Source of the DNA: Inia geoffrensis
Lineage: Eukaryota; Chordata; Mammalia; Artiodactyla; Iniidae
Length of the DNA: 64,000 nt
Assembly: GCA_036417435.1 (NCBI GenBank)
Contig: CM070903.1
Location: 87,875,001 to 87,939,000, forward strand
Direction of reading: 5' to 3'
Part shown: piece after piece, positions 1 through 11,932 of the stretch
Layout of the letters: each line of letters begins with the position of its first letter
Numbering within the stretch: the first letter of the stretch is position 1
The notes under the pieces: generated by a model
Seen by the model: only the letters and a program-made list of their open reading frames with translations
Databases searched by the model: none
Told to the model about the DNA's origin: nothing
Position numbers and translations under genes: made by a program

Positions 1-649
1 CTGTAACTATAGAACCTAGAATACTACCAGGTAAATAGGTGCTTGGTAAATAGTTGTTAAATTAATTAATGGAAGGATTTTGTGATTAATTAGGCTTGGG
101 GTGCATTGAGTGGGCTTTCTAATATGAAAACAAAGGAACTATCTGTGTATCATATAAGAGTGATTAAAGAAGCTATGGGACTTGGGGGACATATTATCTT
201 AATCGTGAGGGGAAACCAGGTTGTTGAATGGCTTGAAGAAAAAGGGAAGAAAAATAGGTTGGTTTCTACTGGCACACTCCTGAGTTTGGCTCATTCAACA
301 AATTGGTTATAATATACAGTTCAGGGAAAGGAGCATCTTCACTTGCCTGAAAGCATTCTAAAGCCTGGAGAATATAGTTTAGATTGCTTGTGGGTTAGAC
401 AATTGAGAATGTTCAGTCTCCTTTTTCAAAACATGTAGCAAAAGCTTCAAGTTCAGCATCTGACAGTATGACAAATTGCAGGACTGGTGGACAAAGGGAA
501 ATGAGTCTTAATAAAACATTAAAATCCATGGTTACGTGGTATACTTTTTGGGCTCCATATGTTTCTCTGCCAAAATCCAGCCCACACTTCAGTAACTAAC
601 TTATATACAAACATCTTGAACATAGCTGCATCAGTAATAGTTTCCAGTT
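1..649. other. Unique AT-rich intergenic DNA
   Basis: No recognisable gene or repeat is seen. The only open frame is a 68-codon run at 106-312 that resembles no family I know and has no supporting signals. Composition is ordinary AT-rich mammalian DNA. Confidence 0.5.
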
Positions 650-735
650 ACATATAAAGCAGAAACTAACACACCATTGTAAAGCAATTACACCGCAATA
701 AAGATGCTTTAAAAAAAACTATTTAAAAATAGTTT
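650..735 (+). mobile_element. Short L1 3'-end fragment
   Basis: The tract with agcagaaactaacacacca, then ttgtaaagcaattac and a terminal aataaagatg followed by A-rich sequence is the extreme 3' end of an L1. It matches the 3' ends of the longer L1s near 39.13 kb and 47.66 kb. Only about 85 bp survive, as expected of a severely 5'-truncated insertion. I could not define a TSD. Confidence 0.7.
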
Positions 736-1324
736 TAAATAGTGACAAGACATTGAATAGTCTTGGGATATATGAAATGGAGTCAGAGACAGAAATTCTT
801 GTTACATGTTAATGTGGGACCACTCATTATCTTAAAAAAAAATCACCTTTCTTTTGGTGGTGCAAGGGGATAAAACAGATTCATATTTGAATCTTTATCA
901 GTCAAGGATGAATTAAGTACAGAGAAACCAATCCAGGTGTTTCCTCCCTTCCTCCCTTCCTCCCTTCCTCCCTCCCTCCTTCCCTTCCTCCCTTCCTTCC
1001 TTCTTTTTTTTTTAATGCTAGAGTTTTCATGCAGAATATTGTTTATACAGTTGATGAAAGGGCTGAGAAGCTGATGGGAAAGGGGGCAGGGCAGGTAAGT
1101 CAGAGATTTGCAAGAACAAGAAGCAGCAACCCCAAAGACTAAAGCGGCAGGGAGGAGGTGGATTATCAAAGCCCCAAACTGAGCCATCTAATGGGAGCTA
1201 GAACTATAGCTAGACCCATTAGACCTGGAGCCACCAAGGAGCTGGAGCTGCTTCTGGAAAGGTTAGCCTAGGCAAAGCAAGGAGTAGGACTATGCCGTCT
1301 ACTTTTCTGTGGCCTCCTAGTCTC
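736..1324. other. Unique DNA with a CCTT/CCCT simple repeat
   Basis: No gene is seen. A pyrimidine-rich CCTT/CCCT tract lies at about 942-1014. The 114-codon minus-strand frame across 843-1187 gets its Lys/Arg/Glu/Gly-rich half from this repeat and is not credible as a gene. Confidence 0.6.
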
Positions 1325-1892
1325 TGTTACTGAACCAAACTTGGGTTCACTCACCCAACATGCAGCAAAGCCAATCTACTGACACCAGGCTGTGGTGAAG
1401 GAAAATATGGTGTTTATTTGCAGGGCACCAAGCAAGGAGAATAGGCAGCTAATGCTCAGAAGATGCTGATGGCTCTTAGGGAAGGGTTTTTAAAGACAAT
1501 TTAGGGGTGAGAGTTGCAGGGTACCTAATCAGTTCATGGACATCCTTCTGATTGGTTGGTGGTGAGGTAACAGAGTGATGTTTGGGGAATCTTAATCATC
1601 AATCTTCTGGTTCCAACCAGTCTGGTGTCTGTGTGTTTGCAGGCAACATGTAGGCACCATCCTCCACTGGGTGGGGGTCTCAGTTTCTGCAGAACAACTC
1701 AAAGATATGCATCAGATTGTTATCTGTATCTCTTCAGGTGGAACTAGGAGTCCTGTGGCTCTATTGTCCTAATCATTAACTGCTTGAGTCTGCTCTTTGG
1801 ATCTCAGGGAAGGTCAAGCAAGAAGTGGGGGAGGAGGGAGGCACAGGGGTGTTTGTACCTGGGAAGGCCTCACAGGTTCCTGCTTGGTTTCA
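1325..1892 (-). mobile_element. Probable solo LTR of an endogenous retrovirus
   Basis: On the minus strand this segment starts TGAAACCAAGC and ends near GGTTCAGTAACA, the TG...CA outline of an LTR. An AATAAA polyadenylation signal (ttgcaaataaac) lies about 85 bp before the 3' end, where an LTR would carry it. The flanking pentamers gtctc and gtccc could be a 5-bp TSD with one mismatch. No internal gag/pol/env-like coding sequence is adjacent, so it would be a solo LTR. Family and exact ends are inferred. Confidence 0.5.
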
Positions 1893-2129
1893 GTCCCCCC
1901 TTTTCTTCAATACTTCTCAATCCTGAGGGGAACAGAGGCGGGACAAGAAAGGGAATATAGTTTTGGATAGAGAGTTAATCATAAACTCGGGGGACTTAGT
2001 TTCCTCTCCACCAGGTCCCTACCCTCTTACCCCTTGGCTGAATACATCCAAAAGGCACAACAAAGGAACCTGGGAAATATAGTTTCTGCTAATAGACAGC
2101 GAGCCAGAGAGAGGGCAGAGAGTATATAT
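1893..2129. other. Unique DNA, nothing recognised
   Basis: Sequence between the LTR-like element and a MIR. No gene, RNA or repeat could be assigned. Confidence 0.4.
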
Positions 2130-2310
2130 GACAGCAACGAAACAATTCAGAAACTCTGTTCAATCTTTTAGTAGCTGTGAGTCCTTGAGTGATTATTTTA
2201 ACTTTTGGTTTCTTCATCTGCAATATGAAGGATACCTACTTCATAGGAATTTTGAGATTCCAAATGCAATAATGTATATACAATGCCTGATTCATGGTAG
2301 GAGCTCAGGA
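2130..2310 (+). repeat. MIR SINE remnant
   Basis: The order gtagctgtgagtcc, then tttcttcatctgcaatatga, then ggatacctacttcatagg matches the MIR core and 3' region in plus orientation, heavily diverged. It ends near a gcctgattcatggtagg tail. MIR is an ancient tRNA-derived mammalian SINE with no coding function. Confidence 0.7.
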
Positions 2311-2879
2311 CATCTTTTTCCCCCTTCCCCATTTACAAATATTCCTCAAAGCATTGCTTTCCTAGAAAGATAAAGAAACTAATGAGTCTGAAGAGAATTT
2401 GGCTACCAAGTCTTATCTTTGGCACTTCTTTAATTTCAGTAACCTTCATCAAAAGCAGCACAGAGCCCAAAGCTGACCAAAAGGGGGCAGTTCTCAAAGC
2501 TCATATTTGTCAAGAATTGTTTCTCTGAAATCTGTCACTTTGAGGTCCCCTGACAAGATAGAGTTTGTAGTAATGACCACAAAAATCAGTGAACAAGTGT
2601 TTCTAGAAGAGACTAAAGTCAATAGCCCTTAATCCTTGCTCCTAAAATAGGATGTTGTAATTTTTCATAGATCTTGAAAGAGAGGGTTTTAATCACTGCA
2701 CTAAAATCTTAAGGGAGACCTATCTCTTGACAGTAAAATTTGCTGTCAGGGTTAAGAATGGTGCTCACAAAAGTGTGCATGAAACATAATAAAACCTCAT
2801 TTTTATAATTTGACCTAATTTGAAAATTGGGGTAACTTTGTCTTGGAAAGATTTAAGTTCCTGCTGAAGGATCTGATTA
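2311..2879. other. Unique DNA, nothing recognised
   Basis: AT-rich sequence without assignable gene or repeat. No long open frame occurs. Confidence 0.4.
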
Positions 2880-3015
2880 ATTCAATTCATCAGATACTTA
2901 CTGAATCCCTACAGGTGCTTCTGACCCCAGGCTGGGCTGGGGAAAACATACTCACAATGCTTGTAAGATGGTCCCTACTTTCAAGGCATTCATCGTCTAG
3001 TAGGGTTTCCCTTGA
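2880..3015 (-). repeat. L2 LINE fragment
   Basis: The string cagatacttactgaatccctac, followed by an aggctgggctggggaaa segment and tcaaggcattcatcgtctag, is the reverse complement of the diverged L2 3' end. It is an ancient non-LTR retrotransposon remnant with no coding capacity. The 78-codon frame across it is incidental. Confidence 0.6.
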
Positions 3016-3839
3016 TGAAAAGGTTTTCGTAAATTATGAGTCAGGAAGCAAATTCAATCTATTTAATAAAAAGCTTTAAGTAAACAAATTGTATGACTCA
3101 CTAAAAATAATTTTTATCTCTTCATTAAAGCAGGCTGTGAACTCTTATTTTGCTTAGAATGTTAATTGCAATAGAATGAATGATACTTTTTTAGCAGATA
3201 GTCCTGGAATCAAAATCTGACTTTGTCATATACTAGAGTGATTCTGTGAATAATGATATCTGCTCTGTAGTATTTCCATGGCAGATAACTAAGGAAATAT
3301 GTGAGAGAGTTTGTCCCACCACCTGGTTCCAGATTCAGAAATATTTGATGATTCACATTCTTCCCTTCTCTGGGAAATGCTCCACCTCTTAGTGATCAAT
3401 TCAAGTTATCTGATCATTAGACAGTAATAAAAAATGATTTTAAAATATTTTCTGTGTTTTAGAATTTTTAATAATCAGGCATGCCCTATCTAGAGTTTAT
3501 TCAAATTAAAAATGATTTTGTTTTGTTTTTAATTTATATATAAGAAGCATAATTGAGGGGAATTCTTTTTTCTCCTGATAACCAGACTGTTACAGGAATT
3601 TAGGAACTAGAGGAAAGTTTATGAAAGCAAAAATATTTTTCTTAACTTCATTTCTTAGAGGCACCACTGCTATCTTTTTGGTGTATTTTTCCTTTAATCT
3701 TTTAATCAAAAGTTTTCTTTATGCGATTGAAATGATACTGTATATACAAATGCATTTTGGTATCTCGTTTTGCGGGGGTAACTTTATATTATACACATTT
3801 TCCATGTCATTAAACACACTGTAAAGCACCATGTTCCAC
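3016..3839. other. Unique AT-rich DNA
   Basis: No gene is seen. A 67-codon frame at 3621-3824 is hydrophobic only because the DNA is T-rich, and it has no family resemblance. Part of 3610-3830 may be a very old L1 3' fragment, but I cannot support that. Confidence 0.4.
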
Positions 3840-4260
3840 TGTTAAAAAACAAAATCCAACCAAGTAAATTTGAAGATCTAATTGACTTTATTCAATGAAT
3901 CGAGCAGCATCCCATCTAGAAAGTAGAAAGGAGCTCTGAGGAGCTGTACAAACTGGAAGGGTTTTAAGGGCACAAAGAGGGTGGGACAAGGAAGTCATAA
4001 ACAAAAGAAAGGATGATTTCAGGCAAAGTGACCTTCCTTTAGGGGAAGGGCAGAGGTCCCTCAGGCAGATTACCTCAATAGTGCTGATCAGATTATTCCA
4101 GATTGACTGGTAAAGGTCATGTTCTTGGGCGTAGCTGAAACTGCAATTAAGCTTTGGTTTGCTGTCATGGAGCTTAGCACAAGTGTGTCTTTTCAGCAGT
4201 AGAGATGTATCACAATTATTTAAGGGGATTAAATTATTCCCTTAATTTTGGGCCCTTTGC
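3840..4260 (-). mobile_element. ERVL-like (MLT2-type) solo LTR, copy A
   Basis: This segment is similar along most of its length to 27962-28415. Shared blocks include gcagcatcccatctag, gtgggacaaggaagtcat/gtggggcaaggaagtcat, tgctgat/gacc and agcacaagtg. The direction is inferred from an AATAAA (revcomp of gactttattcaatg) about 45 bp from the end and a terminal ...TTTTTTAACA on the minus strand. No internal retroviral ORFs flank it. It looks old and diverged. The ERVL/MLT2 assignment is by recognition. Confidence 0.6.
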
Positions 4261-4368
4261 TTATATTCCATTTTCTTTATTATAAATAACACTGTAAATA
4301 TATATTAGTGCATAAATATATACACATTGTTGGATTGTTTCATGAGAATGGATATCTAGTAATATATT

Positions 4369-4379
4369 TACAGGTCAAA
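4369..4379 (+). repeat. TSD, left copy, of minus-strand SINE
   Basis: The 11-bp sequence tacaggtcaaa is repeated exactly at 4534-4544, bracketing the SINE between. Confidence 0.75.
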
Positions 4380-4533
4380 GTTTGTTTGTGTTTTTTTGAC
4401 CATGCTGCATGGCATGTAGGATCTTAGTTCCCCGACCAGGGATTGAACTCGTGCCCCCTGCACTGGAAGTGTGGAGTCTTAACCACTGGACCACCAGGGA
4501 AGTCCCCTGCCTTTTTTATTTTTTTATTTTCGG
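4380..4533 (-). mobile_element. tRNA-derived CHR-type SINE
   Basis: Read on the minus strand, the element begins near gggacttccctggtggtcca and continues through a GGTTAAGACTCC segment and a B-box-like segment (gagttcaatccctggtcggg). This is the pol III promoter-bearing head of cetartiodactyl SINEs. Exact 11-bp TSDs (tacaggtcaaa) lie at 4369-4379 and 4534-4544, so insertion was by target-primed reverse transcription. It is a short, diverged member. Confidence 0.85.
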
Positions 4534-4769
4534 TACAGGTCAAATTTTATAAACTTTTTAAAAGCACTTGATAAGAGGTAACAAACTGAGTGCATCAGCA
4601 ATAGCCCAGGTATTATAATATTTTTAGGTGTTTAACTGTAAGGAAGAAAATAATGTATATTATTTCAACTTTCAGTTGTTTAAATAATAATGAGATTGGG
4701 GATTTCCTAATATGGTTATTGGCCATTTGAATTTCTTCTTTGGCAAATTGCTTGTGAAAGAGCAAATTG

Positions 4770-5290
4770 TTTTCAATTCCATTCAGTAAATATTCCTTTA
4801 GCATTATCCATGCTCCAGATGTTGGAACAACAGGAGTTGGTGTATAGAGATGCATGAAATGTAACCCATATCTTCAAGGAATTCTAAATATCAAAGGAGA
4901 GAAGGAAAAAAATAGTATCATAAGATCAGTAATGGAAAGAGAAATGGTTTGCAGTTATAATAGAGTAAGGAGTGTTTAATCTCTGAGACTGAGGAAGTTT
5001 TTAAAGGATGAATACAAATTTTCCAGGCAGATAGCTAAGGGAAGCGCTTTTCAGTACAGAGTTAAGAGCATGCACAAAGCCTCGAAGTTTGGAAGAGCAA
5101 ATATTCAGTAATTAGAAGTAGTTAGCAACTACTGGAGTATACAGTGGGTCAAGAGAGGATGGAGTGGGCAGAGATGAAGATGGGAAGATGGAGAAGTTTG
5201 CAAGAAGCAAATCATGATGAAACTTATATTCCATGCTGAGCAGTATGACTTCATCCTGAAGGTGATACATAGCTTCTGAATTCAGCCTTT
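4770..5290 (-). repeat. L2 LINE fragment, long
   Basis: The left part (attcagtaaatattcctttagc, then atccatgctccagatgttgg) is the reverse complement of the L2 3' end. The right part (gagcatgcacaaagcctcgaag, agcagtatgacttcatcctgaagg) matches the more internal minus-strand L2 consensus order. It is old and diverged, with no usable ORF. Confidence 0.65.
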
Positions 5291-5667
5291 TTATCTAATA
5301 ATTTATGATTTCATAACTAAATAAGTAGATGGCAATTTAAGCTTTTTAAATGTCTCATCTGTAAGCTAGAGCAATCTGTTTATATTTTTGCTATGCTAAA
5401 CATGTGATGTTACCTTGGAGACATGAAAATTATTTTAGGAAACAGACTGACTGCCTTGTCCATAGATCAATCCCACCGGGCCCAGTTATTTCCCTGATAT
5501 CACACACATTCTTTATCTACTTAGTTCTGGGAAACTGTGGCACTTTCTATGCTACAGCAAAATTATATGTATTTTAACAGTGTCAGGCAATTTTCATTTT
5601 ACATAGATTCAACATCCATGTCTTTACCAAGACATTGCATGACATTTCATTAGGGATATAATTAAGC
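5291..5667. other. Unique DNA, nothing recognised
   Basis: AT-rich sequence between the L2 and the left TSD of the full-length minus-strand L1. No gene or repeat could be assigned. Confidence 0.4.
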
Positions 5668-5682
5668 CATATTTCCCTTTTT
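5668..5682 (+). repeat. TSD, left copy, of the minus-strand full-length L1
   Basis: The 15-bp sequence catatttcccttttt recurs exactly at 13369-13383. The T-run next to the inserted A tail makes its inner edge ambiguous by a few bases. Confidence 0.9.
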
Positions 5683-6053
5683 TTTTTTTTTAAACGTCTT
5701 TATTGGGGTATAATTGCTTTACAATGGTGTGTTAGTTTCTGCTTTCTAACAAAGTGAATCAGTTATACATATACATGTTCCCATATCTCTTCCCTCTTGC
5801 GTCTCCCTCCCTCCCACCCTCCCTATCCCACCCCTCCGGGCGGTCACAAAGCACCGAGCCGATATCCCTATGCCAAGCGGCTGCTTCCCACTAGCTATCT
5901 ACCATATGTTTGTTAGTATATATATGTGCATGTCTCTCTCTCGCCCTATCACAGCTCACCCTTCCCGCTCCCCATATCCTCAAGTCCATTCTCCAGTAGG
6001 TCTGTGTCTTTATCCCTGTCTTACCCCTAGGTTCTTCATAACATTTTTTTTTC

Positions 6054-9000
6054 TTAAATTCCATATATATGTGTTAGCATACGTTATTTGTCTTTCTCTT
6101 TCTGACTTACTTCACTCTGTATGACAGACTCGAGGTCTATCCACCTCATTACAAATAGCTCAATTTCGTTTCTTTTTATGGCTGAGTAATATTCCACTGT
6201 ATATATGTGCCACATCTTCTTTATCCATTCATCTGACGATGGGCACTTAGGTTGTTTCCATCTCCAGGCTATTGTAAATAGAGCTGCAATGAACATTTTG
6301 GTACATGACTCTTTTTGAATTTTGGTTTTCTCAGGGTATATGCCCAGTAGTGGGATTGCTGGGTCATATGGTAGTTCTATTTGGACTTTTTTAAGGAAAC
6401 TCCATGCTGTTCTCCATAGTGGCTGAACCAATTCACATTCCCACCAGCAGTGCAAGAGTGTTCCCTTTTCTCCACACCCTCTCCAGCATTTATTGTTTCT
6501 AGATTTTTTGATGATGGCCATTCTGACTGGTGTGGGATGATATCTCATTGGAGTTTTGATTTGCATTTCTCTAATGATTAATGATGTTGAGCATTCTTTC
6601 ATGTGTTTGTTGGCAGTCTGTATATCTTCTTTGGAGAAATGTCTATTTAGGTCTTCTGCCCATTTTTGGATTGGGTTGTTTGTTTTTTTGTTATTGAGCT
6701 GCATGAGCTGCTTGTAAATTTTGGAGATTAATCCTTTGTCAGTTGATTCATTTGCAAATATTTTCTCCCATTCTGAGGGTTGTCTTTTGGTCTTGTTTAT
6801 GGTTTCCTTTGCTGTGCAAAAGCTTTGAAGTTTCATTAGGTCCCATTTGTTTATTTTTGTTTTTATTTCCATTGCTCTAGGAGGTGGGTCAGAAAGGACC
6901 TTGCTGTGATTTATGTCATAGAGTGTTCTGCTTATGTTTTCCTCTAAGAGTTTGATAGTTTCTGGCCTTACATTTAGGTCTTTAATCCATTTTGAGCTTA
7001 TTTTTGTGTATGGTGTTAGGGAGTGATCTAATCTCATACTTTTACATGTACCTGTCCAGTTTTCCCAGCACCACTTATTGAAGAGGCTATCCTTTCTCCA
7101 CTGTATATTCCTGCCACCTTTATCAAAGATAAGATGTCCATATGTACGTGGGTTTATCTCTGGGCTTTCTATCCTGTTCCATTGATCTATCTTTCTGTTT
7201 TTGTGTCAGTACCATACTGTCTTGATTACTGTAGCTCTGTAATATAGTCTGAAGTCAAGGAGCCTGATTCCTCCAGCTCCGTTTTTCATTCTCAAGATTG
7301 CTTTGGCTATTCGGGGTCTTTTGTGTTTCCATACAAATTGTGAAATTTTTTGTTCTAATTCTGTGAAAAATGCCACTGGTAGTTTGTTAGGGATTGCATT
7401 AAATCTTTAGATTGCTTTGGGTAGTAGAGTCATTTTCACAATGTTGATTCTTCCAATACAAGAACATGGTATATCTCTCCATCTATTTGTATCAACTTTA
7501 ATTTCTTTCATCAGTGTCTTATAATTTTCTGCATACAGCTCTTTTGTCTCCTTAGGTAGGTTTATTCCTAGATATTTTATTCTTTTTGTTGCAATGGTAA
7601 ATGGGAGTGTTTTCTTGATTTCACTTTCAGATTTTTCATTACTAGTATATAGGAATGCCAGAGATTTCTGTGCATTAATTTTGTATCCTGCGACTTTACC
7701 AAATTCATTGATTAGCTCTAGTAGTTTTCTGGTAGCATCTTTAGGATCCTCTATGTATAGTATCATGTCATCTGCAAACAGTGACAGCTTTACTTCTCCT
7801 TTTCCGATTTGGATTCCTTTTATTTCCTTTTCTTCTCTGATTGCTGTGGCTAAAACTTCCAAAACTATGTTGAATAAGAGTGGTGAGAGTGGGCAACCTT
7901 GTCTTGCTCCTGATCTTAGTGGAAATGCTTTCAGTTTTTCACCATGGAGGATGATGTTGGCTGTGGGCTTGTCATATATGGCCTTTATTATGTTGAGGAA
8001 AGTTCCTGCTGTGCCTACTTTCTGCAGGGTTTTTATCATAAATGAGTGTTGAATTTTGTCAAAAGTTTCCTCTGCATCTATTGAGATGATCATAAGGTTT
8101 TTCTCCTTCAATTTGTTAATATGGTTTATAACAATGATAGATTTGCATATATTGAAGAATCCTTGCATTCCTGGAATAAACCCCACTTGATCATGGTGTA
8201 TGATCCTTTTAATGTCTTTTGGATTCTGTTTGCTAGTATTTTGTTGAGGATTTTTGCATCTATGTTCTTCAGTGATATTGGCCTGTAGTTTTCTTCCTTT
8301 GTGACATCCTTGTCTGGTTTTGGTATCAAGGTGATGGTGGCCTCGTAGAAGGAATTCGGGAGTGTTCCTCCCTCTGCTATATTTTGGAAGAGTTTGAGAA
8401 GGATAGGTGTTAGCTCTTCTCTAAATGTTTGATAGAATTCGCCTGTGAAGCCATCTGGTCCTGGGCATTTGTTTGTGGGAAGGTTTTTAATCACAGTTTC
8501 AATTTCAGTGTTTGTAATTAGTCTGCTCATATTTTCTATTTCTTCCTGATTCAGTCTTGGTAGTTTGTGCATTTCTAAGAATTTGTCCATTTCTTCCAGA
8601 TTGTCCATTTTATTGGCATAGAGTTGCTTGTAGTAATCCCTCATGATCTTTTTTATTTCTGCAGTGTCAGTTGTTACTTCTACTTTTTCATTTCTAATTC
8701 TATTGATTTGAGTCTTCTCCCTTTTTTTCTTCATGAGTCTGGCTAATGGTTTATCTATTTTGTTTATCTTCTCAAACAACCAGCTTTTAGTTTTATTGAT
8801 CTTTGCTATTGTTTCTTTCATTTCTTTTTCATTTATTTCTGATCTGATTTTTATGATTTCTTTCCTTCTGATAACTTTGGGGTTTTTTTTGTTCTTTCTC
8901 TAATTGCTTTAGGTGTAAGGTTAGGTTGTTTATTCGAGATGTTTCCTGCTTCTTAAGGTGGGCTTGTATTGCTATAAACTTCCCTCTTAGAACTGCTTTT

Positions 9001-9868
9001 GCTGCATCCCATAGGTTTTGGGTCGTTGTGTCTCCATTGTCATTTGTTTCTAGGTATTTTTCATTTTCTCTTTGATTTCTTCAGTGATCACTTCGTTATT
9101 AAGTAGTGTATTGTTTAGCCTGCATGTGTTTGTATTTTTTACAGATCTTTTCCTGTAATTGATATCTAGTCTAATGGCGTTGTGGTCGGAAAAGATACTT
9201 GATACAATTTCAATTTTCTTAAATTTACCAAGGCTTGACTTGTGACCCAAGATATGATCTATCCTGGAGAATGTTCCATGAGCACTTGGGAAAAATGTGT
9301 GTTCTCTTGTTTTTGGATGGAATGTCCTATAAATATCAATTAAGTCCATCTTGTTTAATGTATCATTTAAAGCTTGTGTTTCCTTACTTTTTTTCATTTT
9401 GGATGATCTGTCCATTGGTGACAGTTGGGTGTTGAAGTCCCCTACTATGAATGTGTTACTGTCGATTTCCCCTTTTATGGCTGTTAGTTTTTGCCTTATG
9501 TATTGAGGTGCTCCTGTGTTGGGTGCATAAATATTTACAATTGTCATATCTTCTTCTTGGATTGATCCCTTGATCATTATGTAGTGTCCTTCTTTGTCTC
9601 TTCTAATAGTCTTTATTTTAAAGTCTATTTTGTCTGCTATGAGAATTGCTACTCCAGCTTTCTTTTGGTTTCCATTTGCATGGAATATCTTTTTCCATCC
9701 CCTTACTTTCCGTCTGTATGTGTCTCTAGGTCTGAAGTGGGTCTCTTGTAGACAGCATATATATGGGTCTTGTTTTTGTATCCATTTAGCCAATCTGTGT
9801 CTTTGGGTGGGAGAATTTAGTCCATTTACATTTAAGGTAATTATCGATATGTATGTTCCTATTCTCAT
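6054..9868 (-). pseudogene. L1 ORF2 (endonuclease/reverse transcriptase), disrupted
   Basis: The product in active relatives is a cytoplasmic/nuclear endonuclease-reverse transcriptase that nicks target DNA and copies L1 RNA at the nick. The endonuclease part reads open from the ATG at 9868 to about 9058, where loss of one A in an A-run shifts the frame. Further lesions compared with the intact copy at 34984-38802: a second indel near 8885; a one-base loss near 8195 that splits the reverse-transcriptase domain; a TAT-to-TAA stop near 7405; and a TAC-to-TAA stop at 6084 near the C-terminus. Recognisable pieces include the CLQETHF endonuclease motif, [12 protein letters not shown] and the CWRGCG Cys-rich end. 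It is non-functional as it stands. Confidence 0.93.
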
Positions 9869-9926
9869 TTTCTAAATTGTTTTGGGTTCGTTATCATAGG
9901 TCTTTTCCTTCTCTTGTGTTTCTTGT

Positions 9927-10819
9927 CTAGAGAAGTTCCTTTAGCATTTGTTGTAAAGCTGGTTTGGTGGTGCTGAACTCTCTCAACTTTTGCTTGTCTG
10001 TAAAGGTTTTAATTTCTCCATCAAATCTGAATGAGATCCTTGCTGGGTAGAGTAATCATGGTTGCAGGCTTTTCTCCTTCATCACTTTCAGTATGTCCTG
10101 CCACTCCCTTCTGGCTTGCAGAGTTTCTGCTGAGAGATCAGCTGTTAACCTTATGGGGATTCCCTTGTGTGTTATTTGTTTTTTTTCCCTTGCTGCTTTT
10201 AATATGCTTTCTTTGTATTTAATTTTTGACAGTTTGATTAATATGGGTCTTGGCATATTTCTCCTTGGGTTTATCCTGTATGGGACTCTCTGTGCTTCCT
10301 GGACTTGATTAACTATTTCCTTTTCCATATTAGGGAAGTTTTCAACTATAATCTCTTCAAATATTTTCTCAGTCCCTTTCTTTTTCTCTTCTTCTTCTGG
10401 AACCCCTATATTTCGAATGTTGTTGCATTTAATGTTGTCCCAGAGGTCTCTGAGACTGTCCTCAGTTCTTTTCATTCTTTTTTCTTTATCCTTCTCTGCA
10501 GTAGTTATTTCCACTATTTTATCTTCCAGGTCACTTATCCATTCTTCTGCCTCAGTTATTCTGCTATTGATCCCATCTAGAGTACTTTTAATTTCATTTA
10601 TTGTGTTGTTCATCATTGCTTTTTTCATCTTTATTTCTTCTAGGTCCTTGTTAACTGTTTCTTGCATTTTGTCCATTCTATTTCCAAGATTTTGGATCAT
10701 CTTTACTATCATTATTCTGAATTCTTTTTCAGGACACTGCCTATTTTCTCTTCATTTGTTAGGTCTGGTGCATTTTTATCTTGCTCCTTCATCTGCTGTG
10801 TGCTTTTCTGTCTTCTCAT
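9927..10819 (-). pseudogene. L1 ORF1 (RNA-binding chaperone), disrupted
   Basis: ORF1p of live L1s is a trimeric coiled-coil RNA-binding chaperone that packages L1 RNA. The expected start ATG is at 10819-10817. One base is missing near 10735, so the long open stretch only begins at an internal Met at 10712. It stops at 10058-10056, where an Arg codon CGA has become TGA, a typical methyl-CpG decay change. The coiled coil, the RRM-like centre (a NIGVPEEEEK region) and the RREW block are recognisable in between. The last ~40 codons lie beyond the stop. Confidence 0.9.
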
Positions 10820-11349
10820 TTTGCTTATCTTACTGTGTTTGGGGTCTCCTTTTTGCAGGCTCCAGGTTCGTAGTTCCCGTTGTTTTTGATGTCTGTCTCC
10901 AGTGGCTAAGGTTGGTTCAGTGGGTTGTGTAGGCTTTCTGGTGGAGGGAACTAGTGCCTGTGTTGTGGTGGATGAGGCTAGATCTTGTCTCTCTAGTGGG
11001 CAGGTCCATGTCTGGTGGTGTGTTTTGGGGTGTCTGTGGACTTATTATGATTTTAGGCAGCCTCTCTGCTAATGGGTGGGGTTGTGTTCCTGTTTTATTA
11101 GTTGTTTGGCATAGGTTGTCCAGCACTGTAGCTTGCTGGTCATTGAGTGAAGCTGGGTGCTGGCGTTAAGATGGAGGTCTCTGGGAGATTTTCGCCGTTT
11201 GATATTATGTGGAGCTGGGAGGTCTCCTGTTGACCAGTGTCCTGAAGTTGGCTCCCTCACCTCAGAGGCAGAGTCCTGACTCCTGGTTGGAGCAGCAAGA
11301 GGCTTTCATCCACCCAGCTCAGAATAAAAGGGAGAGAAAGTAAAATTAG

Positions 11350-11600
11350 TAGAAGTAGGAAGAAAGAAAGAGAGAAAGAAAGGAGGGAAGGAAGGAAGGA
11401 AGGAAGGAAGGAAGGAAGGAAGGAAGGAAGGAAGGAAGGAAGGAGGGAGGGAGGGAAGAAAGAAAGAAAGCAAGAAAAAAAGAAAGAAAGAAAGAAAAAG
11501 AAGAAAAGGAAAGAAGACAAGAAAAGAAAGGAGGGAGGGAGGGAGGAAGGAAGGAAGGAAGGAGGGAAGGAAGGAAAAAGGACAGAAAGAAAGAAGATAC
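11350..11600. repeat. GGAA/GAAA microsatellite inside L1 5'UTR
   Basis: A long polypurine run of gaaa, ggaa and ggga units on the plus strand. The equivalent polypyrimidine tract occurs at 33330-33470 in the plus-strand L1, so it belongs to the L1 5'UTR and has expanded. Predicted Phe/Leu/Ser/Pro-rich frames across it are artefacts. Confidence 0.9.
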
Positions 11601-11828
11601 AGTAAAATAAAATGAAGTAAAGTATAATAAAGTTAATGAATTATTTAGCAAAAGAAAAAAAAAGGGACGGATAGAACCTTAGGACAAATGGTGGAAGCCA
11701 AGCTATACAGACAAAATGTTACACAGAAGCATACACATACACCCTCACAGGAAGAGGTAAAGGGGAAAAAATCATAAATCTTGCTCTCAAAGCGCACCTC
11801 CTCAATTTGGGATGTTTCGTTGTCTAAA

Positions 11829-11867
11829 GGAGGGAAGGAAGGAAAGAAGGAAAGAAAGAAAGAGGGA

Positions 11868-11915
<48 letters not shown>

Positions 11916-11932
11916 AGAAAGAAAGAAAAGTA
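11829..11932. repeat. (GAAA)n microsatellite inside L1 5'UTR
   Basis: A nearly pure gaaa run of about 100 bp closes the first of the two repeated 5'UTR units of the minus-strand L1. The Lys/Glu-rich frame through it is an artefact. Confidence 0.9.

Noticed and set aside
10417..10932. 171-codon plus-strand frame
   Set aside because: Antisense to the broken L1 ORF1 and 5' leader of the minus-strand L1. No independent evidence.
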